NCBI RefSeq assembly: GCF_013004695.1
Contig: NZ_JABEMG010000012.1
Span: 1-56,527 of the forward strand
DNA from: Promicromonospora citrea
GTDB lineage: Bacteria > Actinomycetota > Actinomycetes > Actinomycetales > Cellulomonadaceae
Reading direction: 5' to 3'
DNA length: 56,527 bases
The notes beneath the pieces were generated by a model. The model was not told the origin of the DNA, ran no database searches, and was given only the letters and a program-made list of their open reading frames with translations. The position numbers were made by a program, and so were the translations under genes. Positions 39,578 to 47,915 of this stretch are shown here, piece by piece; positions within the stretch are counted from its first letter, which is position 1, and each line of letters opens with the position of its first letter.

Positions 39578-40452
39578 CGCGGTGCCCTCTCGCCCGCGGT
39601 CACGGCGAACGGCAGGTGGTTGCCGGGCACCGGGGCGGGGCACGTGCCGTGGTCGGTGAACGCGAACGGCAGGTTGGTCGCCCGGTTGAGGTCGACGCGG
39701 ACGGTGCCCTGCTGCTCGTCCCCTGCCTCGACGTCGACGACCCGCCACGGCGCGACGCCGTCCGCCTCGTCGGTGAACAGGACCGTCGGCCGGGTGCGGC
39801 TGCCCGTCAGGACGAGGACGTGCGTCGCCCCGTCGTGCCGGACCTCGATCTCGCCGACCGCCTCCACGTGGTGCACCAGCCGTGGCCGGGCCGCGCCGAC
39901 CGTCCGTGGTGCGGGCTCGTCGTACCAGCGCACGGGTGCGTCGAGCACCCACGCCGGGTCGTACGCGAACGCCGGGACGCCGGTGAAGCCGGTGCGGGTG
40001 GGGGCGAGCGGGTCACGCGGACGCAGGCCGTACCGGCCGGTGCGGCGCACCACCTCGACGGCGACCTCCCGCTCGCCGTCCGAACCACCGTCCGGGTCGC
40101 CGTCCGACGCCGTGCCGGAGCGCCCCGCGGGCAGGAACGTGCCGAGCACGAGGCTGCGCCCCTCGGCCACGGAGACCGCCGTCGGGCCGCCGTACTCGAC
40201 GAGCTCGCCCACCAGGACGCTCTCGTCGCCTGCCACGGCTCGGGTCAGGAGCCGGTCGTCGGCGACCCACCACTCGCCGGGGAGCCCCGGCAGGCGGCCG
40301 GGGGTCGACGTGGGCCACAGCAGGGCGGTCGGCGACAGCCAGCCGTGCGGGGCGCGCAGCGCGCGGTCGCGGGCGGCGCGCCAGGCCGCGTGCCGGTCCG
40401 CGGCCTGCGCGCCCGACGTCGCGGCCCGTGTGCTCCCGAGGGTTCCGGTCAT
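39574..40452 (-). CDS. DUF1684 domain protein
   Basis: 292 aa. The C-terminal half carries the DUF1684 signature: TYGLRP-like [51 protein letters not shown] (here split as [17 protein letters not shown] and [18 protein letters not shown]). Function of the family is unknown to me; it is often found with monooxygenase or transport genes. No signal peptide or membrane helix. ATGA overlaps on both sides place it between the transporter ATPase and the monooxygenases. Confidence 0.75.
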   Translation of the reverse strand: MTGTLGSTRAATSGAQAADRHAAWRAARDRALRAPHGWLSPTALLWPTSTPGRLPGLPGEWWVADDRLLTRAVAGDESVLVGELVEYGGPTAVSVAEGRSLVLGTFLPAGRSGTASDGDPDGGSDGEREVAVEVVRRTGRYGLRPRDPLAPTRTGFTGVPAFAYDPAWVLDAPVRWYDEPAPRTVGAARPRLVHHVEAVGEIEVRHDGATHVLVLTGSRTRPTVLFTDEADGVAPWRVVDVEAGDEQQGTVRVDLNRATNLPFAFTDHGTCPAPVPGNHLPFAVTAGERAPR

Positions 40453-42158
40453 GGGTGGTCCTTCCGGTCAGGGCGCCGGGCGGCGCCGGGGATCGCGGCG
40501 ATCAGGTCGGCGGTGTAGGGGTGGGCGGGGTGGTCGAAGACGCGGCCGACGGGGCCGGTCTCCACGAGCCGGCCGGCGCTCAGCACGCCGACGTGGTCGG
40601 CGACCTGGCGCACCACCGCGAGGTCGTGGGACACGAACAGGTAGGTCAGGCCCCGCTCGGCCCGGAGCCGGTCCAGCAGCTCGAGCACGCGGGCCTGCAC
40701 CGACACGTCGAGCGCGGAGGTCGGCTCGTCGAGCACCAGCAGCTCCGGGTCGAGCGCGAGGGCACGGGCGATGGCCACACGCTGCCGCTGTCCGCCCGAG
40801 AGCTCCGCGGGGCGACGCCCGGCCAGGTCCGGCGACAGGTGCACCTGCTCGAGCAGGTGGGCGACCCGGTCGCGCCGCTCGGCCCGGTCACCGACCCGGT
40901 GCGCGCGCAGCGGCTCCTGCACGACCGCGGACACCGTGAACCGCGGGTCGAGCGACGAGTACGGGTCCTGGTGCACGAGCTGGGTCCTGCGCCGGGTCGC
41001 ACGGTCGTCGGCGACGGGCGCACCGTCCAGCCGCACCGACCCGGCGTCCGGGCGCTCCAGGCCGAGCACGAGGCGTGCGGTCGTCGACTTGCCCGACCCC
41101 GACTCCCCCACCAGTGCGTACGCCGAACCCCGCGGCACGGTGAACGACACGTCGTCGACGGCGCGCAGCCGCCGACCGCGGCCGAGCCGGAACTCCTTGA
41201 CGAGCCCCCGCGCCTCCAGGAGCGCTGGTGCGGCGGCCGCGTCGGGGAGGACGGCGGCGCTTGGCACACTATTTGTTGCCGCCGCCGACGTCGCCCGTCC
41301 CGGCACCGCGGCGACGAGCTCGCGGGTGTACGGGTGCGCGGGTGCACCGAGCACCTGCCGCGCGGGGCCCTCCTCCACGACCCGCCCGTCCTTGAGCACC
41401 ACGACGCGGTCCGCGCGGTGGGCCGCCACGGCGAGGTCGTGGGTGATGAGCAGCACGGCCGTGCCGGTGCGGGACGTGAGGTCCGCGAGCAGGTCGAGCA
41501 CCCGGCGCTGCACCGTCACGTCGAGGGCCGACGTCGGCTCGTCGGCGATCACGAGGCGCGGCTCGCACGCCGTCGCGATGCCGACGAGCACGCGCTGCCG
41601 CATGCCGCCCGAGAGCTGGTGCGGGTACTGGCGGGCGCGCAGCTCCGGGTGGTCCAGGCCGACGGCACCGAGGATCTCGACGGCCCGGCGGCGCGCGTCC
41701 CGCCGCGGCGTGCCGTGCACCACGAGCGCCTCGGCGACCTGCTCCCCGACCCGCACGACCGGGTCGAGGCCCGCGCCGGGGTCCTGCGGCACGAGGCCGA
41801 TGCGGACGCCGCGCACACGCCGCCACGCGTCCGGCAGCAGCGCGGTGAGCGACACCGCCCGCTCGTGCCCGGTGTCGGTGAGGCGCACCTCGCCCCCGGT
41901 GACGTGCCCGCCGTCGGGCAGCAGGCCGACGAGCGCGTGCGCGGTGGTGGACTTGCCGCTGCCCGACTCGCCCACGAGCGCGACGACCTCGCCGGGCCGC
42001 ACGTCCAGGTCGATGCCGTGCACCACCTCGCGGCCGCCGTACGCGACGCGCAGACCGCGCACCGTGAGCAGGGCACCGGGCGCGCCCTCCCCCGCCCCGA
42101 CGGCCCCGGGAACGGGCACCACGTCCCGCGCGGCGGCCTGCCTCGTCGTGAAGGTCAT
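40449..42158 (-). CDS. Fused double ATPase of a peptide/nickel-type ABC importer
   Basis: 569 aa with two complete ATPase domains, corresponding to DppD plus DppF in one chain. Walker A GESGSGKST at residues 63-71 and again near residue 351; signatures LSGGMRQRVLVGIA and LSGGQRQRVAIARA; Walker B LVIADEPTSALDV and LLVLDEPTSALDV. Both keep the C-terminal oligopeptide-type extension (HPYTRELVAAVPG, HPYTADLIAAIPG). The linker near residue 294 uses rare AT-rich codons (ACA AAT AGT). Drives the two permeases encoded upstream. Confidence 0.9.
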   Translation of the reverse strand: MTFTTRQAAARDVVPVPGAVGAGEGAPGALLTVRGLRVAYGGREVVHGIDLDVRPGEVVALVGESGSGKSTTAHALVGLLPDGGHVTGGEVRLTDTGHERAVSLTALLPDAWRRVRGVRIGLVPQDPGAGLDPVVRVGEQVAEALVVHGTPRRDARRRAVEILGAVGLDHPELRARQYPHQLSGGMRQRVLVGIATACEPRLVIADEPTSALDVTVQRRVLDLLADLTSRTGTAVLLITHDLAVAAHRADRVVVLKDGRVVEEGPARQVLGAPAHPYTRELVAAVPGRATSAAATNSVPSAAVLPDAAAAPALLEARGLVKEFRLGRGRRLRAVDDVSFTVPRGSAYALVGESGSGKSTTARLVLGLERPDAGSVRLDGAPVADDRATRRRTQLVHQDPYSSLDPRFTVSAVVQEPLRAHRVGDRAERRDRVAHLLEQVHLSPDLAGRRPAELSGGQRQRVAIARALALDPELLVLDEPTSALDVSVQARVLELLDRLRAERGLTYLFVSHDLAVVRQVADHVGVLSAGRLVETGPVGRVFDHPAHPYTADLIAAIPGAARRPDRKDHP

Positions 42159-43003
42159 CGGTCGGTCCTCCCCTCGCGGGCCAGCGCCCGCCCCAGCACG
42201 CCGACGGCGAGCACGAACACGGCGACGACGAGACCCGGCAGGGTCGAGTACCACCACGCCACGGCCAGGTAGTCACGCCCCTCGGCGACGAGCGAGCCCC
42301 ACTCCGGCGTCGGCGGCGTGGCCCCGTACCCGAGGAAGCTCAGGGCCGAGACCGCGAGGATCACCGCGCCGAGCTCGACCGCCGCGAGCGCCAGCACGGG
42401 CCCTGCCGCGTTGGGCAGGACGTGGCGCAGCAGGACGGCGGCGCGGCCGGCGCCGGCGAGACGTGCTGCCTCGACGTAGGTGGCGTGCCGGACGCGCAGC
42501 ACCTGGGTGCGCATGACGCGCGCGAAGGTGGCGACGGAGGCGACGCCGACGGCGATCGCGACCTTGACCGTGCCGAAGCCGAGTGCCGTGACGACCGCGA
42601 GCGACAGGAGCAGGCCGGGGATGGCGAGCAGCACGTCGGTGCCGCGCATGAGCGCCTCGTCGACGGGGCCGCCCGTGAACCCGGCGACGAGCCCGACGGC
42701 GGAGCCCGCGACGAGGGCGACGGCGATGGCCAGGAGCGCGGCGCGCACGGACAGGCTGGTGCCGTGCACGGTGCGTGCGTACAGGTCGCGGCCGAGGTGG
42801 TCGGTGCCGAACCAGTGGGCGGCGCCGGGGGCCTGGAGCCGTTCGGCGGGCACGCCGGTGACCGGGTCGTGGCCGGTGAACAGACCGGGGGCGAGCGCCC
42901 ACAGGAGGACGACGGCGACGGCGAGCGCCGCCACGAGGGTCGCGGGGCGGGCGAGGGCGGCGAGCCGGCCGGCGGGACGCACCGGGGGCCGGAGCGCCGT
43001 CAT
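42155..43003 (-). CDS. Peptide/nickel-type ABC permease, DppC-like
   Basis: 282 aa. DppC family: N-terminal helix LVAALAVAVVLLWALAPGLF, the FGTDHLGRDLYARTVHGTSLS signature, and the coupling loop YVEAARLAGAGRAAVLLRHVLPN. About six helices. ATGA overlaps with both neighbours. Pairs with the DppB-like permease. Confidence 0.88.
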   Translation of the reverse strand: MTALRPPVRPAGRLAALARPATLVAALAVAVVLLWALAPGLFTGHDPVTGVPAERLQAPGAAHWFGTDHLGRDLYARTVHGTSLSVRAALLAIAVALVAGSAVGLVAGFTGGPVDEALMRGTDVLLAIPGLLLSLAVVTALGFGTVKVAIAVGVASVATFARVMRTQVLRVRHATYVEAARLAGAGRAAVLLRHVLPNAAGPVLALAAVELGAVILAVSALSFLGYGATPPTPEWGSLVAEGRDYLAVAWWYSTLPGLVVAVFVLAVGVLGRALAREGRTDR

Positions 43004-43947
43004 CGCGCGCCCCGTGCGGTGGTGACGCGGGGGTCGAGCAGCGGGTGGGCGAGGTCGGCGAGCAGGCTCGTGGTGACGAAGACCGCCGCCGCGACCACGA
43101 CGAGCCCCTGGACCACCGGGATGTCCTGCGTCGTCACGGCGTTCTCGACGAGGCGGCCGAAGCCCTGGCGGGAGAACACCGTCTCGACCACGACCGTGCC
43201 GCCGAGCAGGTTGCCCACGAGCACGCCGAGCACGGTGACGGTGGGCAGCGACCCGTTGCGCGCCACGTGCGCCGCCAGCACCCGGCCCCGACCGGCACCC
43301 TTGGCGAAGGCGACCTCCACGTAGGGGGCCCGCCACGCCTCGCGCAGTCCCTGGGCGAGCACCTGCGCGACGACGGCCGACAGCCCGACCGCGAGCGTGA
43401 CGGCGGGCAGCACGAGCGCGGAGAACCCCTCGTTGCCGACGGCCGGGAAGACGAACCAGGTGAACGAGAACAGGTGCAGCAGGACCAGGCCCACCCAGAA
43501 GCCGGGCACGGCGACACCGAGCGGCGGCAGCAGGAGCAGGAGGTCGCGGAGCCAGGCGGCACGGGTCCACGACGCGAGCCCCGCGATCGCGGTCCCGCCG
43601 GCCAGCCCGAGCACGAGCGCGAGGCCCGCCAGCTGGGCGGTCTGCGGCAGGGCGTCGGCGATGAGTCCCGCGACGGGCGCCCCGCTGCTGATCGACGTGC
43701 CGAGGTCACCCGTGAGGGCGCGGCCGAGGAGGGTGAGGTACTGCTGGACGGGCCCCTGGTCGAACCCGTACCGCTCGCGCAGCTCGGCCACGCGGGCGGG
43801 GTCGACGCGCTCGCCGCCCGCGCCCTGGTCGAGCATGATCGCGACGGGGTCGCTCGGCAGCAGGTAGAGGATGAGGTAGGAGACGGTGAACGCCGCCCAG
43901 AGCACCCCGACGGCGCCGCCGACCCGGCGCAGGACGTAGGCGGCCAT
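43000..43947 (-). CDS. Peptide/nickel-type ABC permease, DppB-like
   Basis: 315 aa. DppB family: begins MAAYVLRRVGGAVGVLWAAF and continues LILYLLPSDPVAIML, with RYGFDQGPVQQYLTLLGRALTGDLG and the loop YVEVAFAKGAGRGRVLAAHVARN. About six helices. Start overlaps the binding-protein stop by one base; stop overlaps the DppC-like gene by ATGA. Confidence 0.88.
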   Translation of the reverse strand: MAAYVLRRVGGAVGVLWAAFTVSYLILYLLPSDPVAIMLDQGAGGERVDPARVAELRERYGFDQGPVQQYLTLLGRALTGDLGTSISSGAPVAGLIADALPQTAQLAGLALVLGLAGGTAIAGLASWTRAAWLRDLLLLLPPLGVAVPGFWVGLVLLHLFSFTWFVFPAVGNEGFSALVLPAVTLAVGLSAVVAQVLAQGLREAWRAPYVEVAFAKGAGRGRVLAAHVARNGSLPTVTVLGVLVGNLLGGTVVVETVFSRQGFGRLVENAVTTQDIPVVQGLVVVAAAVFVTTSLLADLAHPLLDPRVTTARGAR

Positions 43948-45611
43948 CAGCCCTCCTGCTCGATCCAGGCGTCGTGGAACAGGAGGCGGGAGGAGGCGTC
44001 GAAGGTGACGTCGTGCACGTCTCCGCGCACGCCGATCGACTGCGAGAGCTCGAACAGCGGTACCGCGAGGGCGTCGTCGAGGATCGCGTCCTGCGCGTCG
44101 GCGACGAGCGCGGCCCTCGCGTCCGCGTCACGCTCGCCGAGCTGCTCCTCCAGCAGGGGGTCGACGACGTCGTCCGCCTCGCGCAGGCTGAGGTTGCGCT
44201 GCGCCGTCGAGAACTGCGTGCGCAGGATGTCGGCGTCGGCCCGGGTGACGTTGTAGTAGTACAGGTCGTAGTCGCCCGACTGCTGCGCGGTGGTCTGCTC
44301 CGCCGCGGTGACCTGGCGCAGACGCAGGTCGACGCCGACGGCGCGGAGCTGCTGGGCGACCAGCTCGAGCACCGGGCCGCTGCCCGTGAACACGGGCGCG
44401 TAGGTGACCTCGAGCTCGAGGGGCTCGCCGTCCTTGACCCGGATGCCGTCGGCGCCGGGCGTCCAGCCCGCCGCACCGAGGATGCGGCCCGCCTCGTCGG
44501 GGTCGAACGCGAGCCGGTCGGACCGGTCCACGTAACCCGGCGTCGTGGAGGCGAGCACGCCGGTGGCCGGCTCGAAGGCGTCGGAGAGCACCGTGTCGAC
44601 GAGCTCGGTCCGGTCGACGGCGAGCAGCAGTGCGCGGCGGACGTCGGCGTCGTCCAGCGGCGGGCGCGTGAGGTTGGGCTGGAGGATGAACGGCACGCCG
44701 GGGTTCGCGCGGGTCAGGACGGTGCCGCCCGAGCCCTCGATCTGCGGCACGTCCTGCGGCAGCACGTCGCCGACGGCGTCGAACTGGTCGGACGCGAGAC
44801 CGCCCGCGCGCACGCCGGACTCCGGCACCACGGAGAACTCGATGCGGTCGAGGTACGCCTCGCCGTCGTGGGCGGCGGACGCGGGCGCCCAGTCGTACCC
44901 GGCGCGGCGCGTGAGCACGGCACCCTGGTCCTGCGTGTAGCTCTCCAGGACGAAGGGGCCCGACCCGACGATCTCGCCCTGCAACCGCTCGGACGGGTCG
45001 ACGGCGGCGGTCTCCTGCGCCAGCACCGCGAGCGACACGGTCGAGGTCGCCTGCAGGAACTGGGCGTTCGGTGCGTCGAAGACGACGGTGAGGGTGTGGT
45101 CGTCGGCGATCTCTGTGCCCTCGTAGCCGGCCAGGTAGCTCGCCGCGAGCGGGGCGGTCGCCCCGAGGTCGCCCGCGATCGCGTCGAAGCCTGCCTTGAC
45201 GTCGTCCGCGGTCAGGTCGCTGCCGTCGGAGAACGTGACGCCCTCGCGCAGGTGGAACGTGAAGCGGGTGAGGTCGTCGCTGATGTCCCAGCTCTCCGCG
45301 AGCCACGGCTCGATGCGGCCGGTCACCGGGTCCTGGTCGGTGAGCGAGTCGGCGAGCTGGCGTGCGACGTAGATGCTCACGTTGGTGCCGACCTGCTGCG
45401 GGTCCACGCCCTGCGGTGCCGCGCCGAGCGCGAACCGCAGGGTGCCGCCCGGGGCGGGCTCGGCAGGACCTGCCTCCTGGCCTGCCCCCTGCGCTGCGGT
45501 GCCCGCGCAGCCGGCCAGCGCGAGGCAGGCGCCGAGGACGGCGGCGATCGAGGCGGCGCGCCGGGCGGAGCGGCGCAGGGGTGCGTCCTGCTGACGGCTG
45601 GTCGGGTACAT
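43947..45611 (-). CDS. Peptide/nickel-type substrate-binding lipoprotein, DppA-like
   Basis: 554 aa from the ATG with GGAGAGGACC upstream; a longer in-frame start is disfavoured. Basic N-terminus, hydrophobic stretch and lipobox LALAGC (Cys35). The SBP family 5 domain follows: LAESWDISDDLTRFTFHLREGVTFSDG (given in parts as LAESWDISDDLT and FTFHLREGVTFSDG) and ADVRRALLLAVDRTELVDTV. The ligand may be an organosulfur or flavin-monooxygenase substrate rather than a peptide, judged only from the linked genes. First gene of the nine-gene operon. Confidence 0.88.
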   Translation of the reverse strand: MYPTSRQQDAPLRRSARRAASIAAVLGACLALAGCAGTAAQGAGQEAGPAEPAPGGTLRFALGAAPQGVDPQQVGTNVSIYVARQLADSLTDQDPVTGRIEPWLAESWDISDDLTRFTFHLREGVTFSDGSDLTADDVKAGFDAIAGDLGATAPLAASYLAGYEGTEIADDHTLTVVFDAPNAQFLQATSTVSLAVLAQETAAVDPSERLQGEIVGSGPFVLESYTQDQGAVLTRRAGYDWAPASAAHDGEAYLDRIEFSVVPESGVRAGGLASDQFDAVGDVLPQDVPQIEGSGGTVLTRANPGVPFILQPNLTRPPLDDADVRRALLLAVDRTELVDTVLSDAFEPATGVLASTTPGYVDRSDRLAFDPDEAGRILGAAGWTPGADGIRVKDGEPLELEVTYAPVFTGSGPVLELVAQQLRAVGVDLRLRQVTAAEQTTAQQSGDYDLYYYNVTRADADILRTQFSTAQRNLSLREADDVVDPLLEEQLGERDADARAALVADAQDAILDDALAVPLFELSQSIGVRGDVHDVTFDASSRLLFHDAWIEQEG

Positions 45612-45796
45612 GCGAGGTCCTCTCCGATGTCCGCGCGAGGGCACGCCGAGGCAGACCTGCGTGCGGGTGCACTCAGGCCCGTCACCGGCGGTGACGCGGG
45701 GGCTGGGGTCGGGTCGTGTTCCCGACCGATGTGGTCGGGAACGTCGTCGGGGATCGAGGTGCGCGGGAAGTTACGGCCGGGTCAGGGGCGTGTCAA
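45612..45796 (-). promoter_or_regulatory. Promoter and structured leader of the importer/monooxygenase operon
   Basis: Near-consensus promoter: -35 TTGACA (45791-45796), 17-bp spacer, -10 TAACTT (45768-45773). The leader is about 150 nt and holds two dyads: GTTCCCGACC / GGTCGGGAAC with a 5-base loop (45718-45742), about 20 nt after the start, and GTCACCG-C-CGGTGAC (45681-45695). They could be operators, an attenuator or parts of a riboswitch; no known class was recognised. Confidence 0.65.
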
Positions 45797-45881
45797 CGGT
45801 CTCCCGGCGCCGTCTCGCATGCCGGACGCGGTCGTGGACACGCGCGGGGCCCTCCCCTGGTCAGGCCCGGGGGACGTACGC

Positions 45882-45915
45882 GCAGGGCCCCGGGGAACCG
45901 TCCCCGGGGCCCTGC
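45882..45915 (-). terminator. Hairpin terminator after yvcK
   Basis: Perfect 15-bp stem GCAGGGCCCCGGGGA / TCCCCGGGGCCCTGC with a 4-base loop, 36 bp after the yvcK stop. This ends the uvrC-rapZ-yvcK transcript, so whiA is no longer cotranscribed with it. Confidence 0.8.
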
Positions 45916-45950
45916 GTCGTCGTGCTCGTGCTCGTCGCGTGTCGCCGCGG

Positions 45951-46961
45951 TCAGACGTCCCCGTACACACCCTCGAACACGTCGCGGTAGGCCGCGGCGA
46001 GGCGCAGCCCGTCGTGCCGTGCGGTGCCGTCGCCACGCCGCACCTGCCGCATGATGACGCGCGCCCCCATGGACGCCGCCGCCGCCTCGAGCGCTGCCAC
46101 GTCCTCGACGGCGGACGGGTCGGCCAGCACCGCGTCGATGCGCAGCCCCGGGGCGTGCTTGTGCAGCGCCTCGAGGTGGTCGACGGCGGTCAGCCCCGCG
46201 GTCTCGCCGTGGTCGGCCGACAGGTTGAGCGTCACGCAGCGCCGCGCCTTCGTGGCGTGCAGCGCGTCCGCCAGAGCAGGGACGAGCAGGTGCACGAGCA
46301 CCGACGAGTACCAGGAGCCGGGCCCGAGCACGACCCAGTCGGCGTCGAGCACGGCCTGGACCGCCTCGGGCAGCGCGGGCGGGTCCGCCGGCACGAGGCG
46401 GAGCTGCTCGATGCGTCCGTCGGTCACCGCGACCCGGCTCTGCCCGACGACGGTCTCCAGCGGCCGCTCCGGCTCCCCCGGGCCCGCCGCGTGCCGGACG
46501 TCCGCCTCCACGACGAGCGGCACGGACGCCATGGGCAGCACCCGCCCGCGGGCGCCGAGCAGGCGCCCGACCCAGTCCAGGCCCTCGACGGGGTCACCCA
46601 GGAGCTCCCACAGCGCCACGATGAGCAGGTTGCCCATCGCGTGGTTGTCGAGCTCCCCCGACGACGCGAAGCGGTGCTGGAGCATCGCGCTCCAGGTGCG
46701 CCCCCACTCCGAGTCGTCGCACAGCGCCGCGAGCGCCATCCGCAGGTCACCCGGGGGCAGCACGTCGAGCTCGTCACGCAGCCGGCCGGACGAGCCGCCG
46801 TCGTCGGCCACCGTGACGACGGCCGTGAGGCGGTCCGACATGAGCCGGAGCGCCGACAGGCTCGCGGACAGCCCGTGGCCTCCGCCCAGCGCGACCACCG
46901 ACGGGTTCTTGCTCCACTCCGGAGCCGGGACGTCGGGCACTCCGGGGGCGTGCGGGATCAT
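45951..46961 (-). CDS. yvcK: YvcK/CofD-like gluconeogenesis factor
   Basis: 336 aa. UDP-sugar-binding protein that supports growth on gluconeogenic carbon and peptidoglycan supply in Bacillus and is CuvA/YvcK in mycobacteria. Glycine-rich GGGHGLSASLSAL (residues 26-38), TVADDGGSSGRLR, PPGDLRMALAAL, NHAMGNLLIVALWE and VLGPGSWYSSVLVHLLV are all family blocks. The ATG overlaps the rapZ stop as ATGA. The in-frame upstream extension is shadow of rapZ. Confidence 0.93.
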   Translation of the reverse strand: MIPHAPGVPDVPAPEWSKNPSVVALGGGHGLSASLSALRLMSDRLTAVVTVADDGGSSGRLRDELDVLPPGDLRMALAALCDDSEWGRTWSAMLQHRFASSGELDNHAMGNLLIVALWELLGDPVEGLDWVGRLLGARGRVLPMASVPLVVEADVRHAAGPGEPERPLETVVGQSRVAVTDGRIEQLRLVPADPPALPEAVQAVLDADWVVLGPGSWYSSVLVHLLVPALADALHATKARRCVTLNLSADHGETAGLTAVDHLEALHKHAPGLRIDAVLADPSAVEDVAALEAAAASMGARVIMRQVRRGDGTARHDGLRLAAAYRDVFEGVYGDV

Positions 46962-47908
46962 TCGCGTCCCAGGTCCCGGGCCGAGACGGAGACGAGCTGA
47001 CCGCGTGCGCGCAGGCGCTCGGCGATGGCTTCGGAGATGGCGACGGAGCGGTGCTTGCCCCCCGTGCATCCCACGGCGATGGTCACGTAACGCTTCTCCT
47101 CGTTGAGGTAGCCGGCGAGCACCGGCGCCAGGGCGTCGACGTACCGGTCGATGAACTCGACGGCGCCGGGCCGGGCCAGGACGTAGTCGCGAACGGGCTG
47201 GTCACGGCCCGTCAGGTGTCGCAGCTCGGTGATCCAGTACGGGTTGGCCAGGAACCGTACGTCCACCACGTGGTCCGCGTCCAGAGGGATGCCGTACTTG
47301 AACCCGAACGAGATCACGTTGATGCGCAGCTGCTGCTCCGCGTCGTGCGCCAGCCAGGAGCGGATCTCGCGCGAGAGGTCGTGCACGGACAGGTCGGAGG
47401 TGTCGATGCGCAGGTCGGCGCGCGCGGCCAGCGTCGCGACGACGGCGCGCTCCTCGGCGATGCCGTCGAGGATGCGACCGTCGCCCTGCAACGGGTGCGG
47501 GCGGCGCACCTGCTCGAAGCGGCGCACCAGCACCTCGTCGCTCGCGTCGAGGAACAGGATCCGGTAGGCGACGTCCGCCTCCGTCATGTGCACGAGCACC
47601 TTGTCCAGCTCGGAGAAGAACTCCCGGCCCCGCACGTCCACCACGACGGCGACGCGCTCGATGCTCGACCCCGTGGCCATGAGGTCGACCAGCGGGACCA
47701 GCATCATGGGCGGCAGGTTGTCGACCACGTACCAGTCGAGGTCCTCCAGCACGGCGGCGGCCCGGGTCCGGCCGGCGCCGGACATGCCGGTGATGATCAG
47801 CACCTGGGGTTCGCTGCGGTCGGGCCCGTGCGTGGCGGCCTCGACCTCGGCGATCCCGTCGGGCGCTGTGGTGGGCGAGGGCTCGGTGTTGCTCATGCCT
47901 CCAAGCAT
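46958..47908 (-). CDS. rapZ: RNase adapter RapZ / YvcJ-type nucleotide-binding protein
   Basis: 316 aa. P-loop protein; Walker A variant TGMSGAGRTRAAAVLED (residues 40-56) has Arg where others have Lys, usual in actinobacteria. The C-terminal domain shows INVISFGFKYGIPLDADHVVDVRFL (in parts) and VGCTGGKHRSVAISEAIAERL. In E. coli RapZ controls glmS via small RNAs; in actinobacteria the role is less clear. Start ATG lies 7 bp after the uvrC stop; an ATG four codons later is an alternative. Confidence 0.92.
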   Translation of the reverse strand: MLGGMSNTEPSPTTAPDGIAEVEAATHGPDRSEPQVLIITGMSGAGRTRAAAVLEDLDWYVVDNLPPMMLVPLVDLMATGSSIERVAVVVDVRGREFFSELDKVLVHMTEADVAYRILFLDASDEVLVRRFEQVRRPHPLQGDGRILDGIAEERAVVATLAARADLRIDTSDLSVHDLSREIRSWLAHDAEQQLRINVISFGFKYGIPLDADHVVDVRFLANPYWITELRHLTGRDQPVRDYVLARPGAVEFIDRYVDALAPVLAGYLNEEKRYVTIAVGCTGGKHRSVAISEAIAERLRARGQLVSVSARDLGRE

Positions 47909-47915
47909 GCCAGCG

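Noticed and set aside
45377-45685. Upstream open frame in the leader of the importer operon, possibly a cysteine attenuator
   Set aside because: It begins at a GTG inside the second dyad, overlaps the binding-protein gene in another frame and has no cysteine run.
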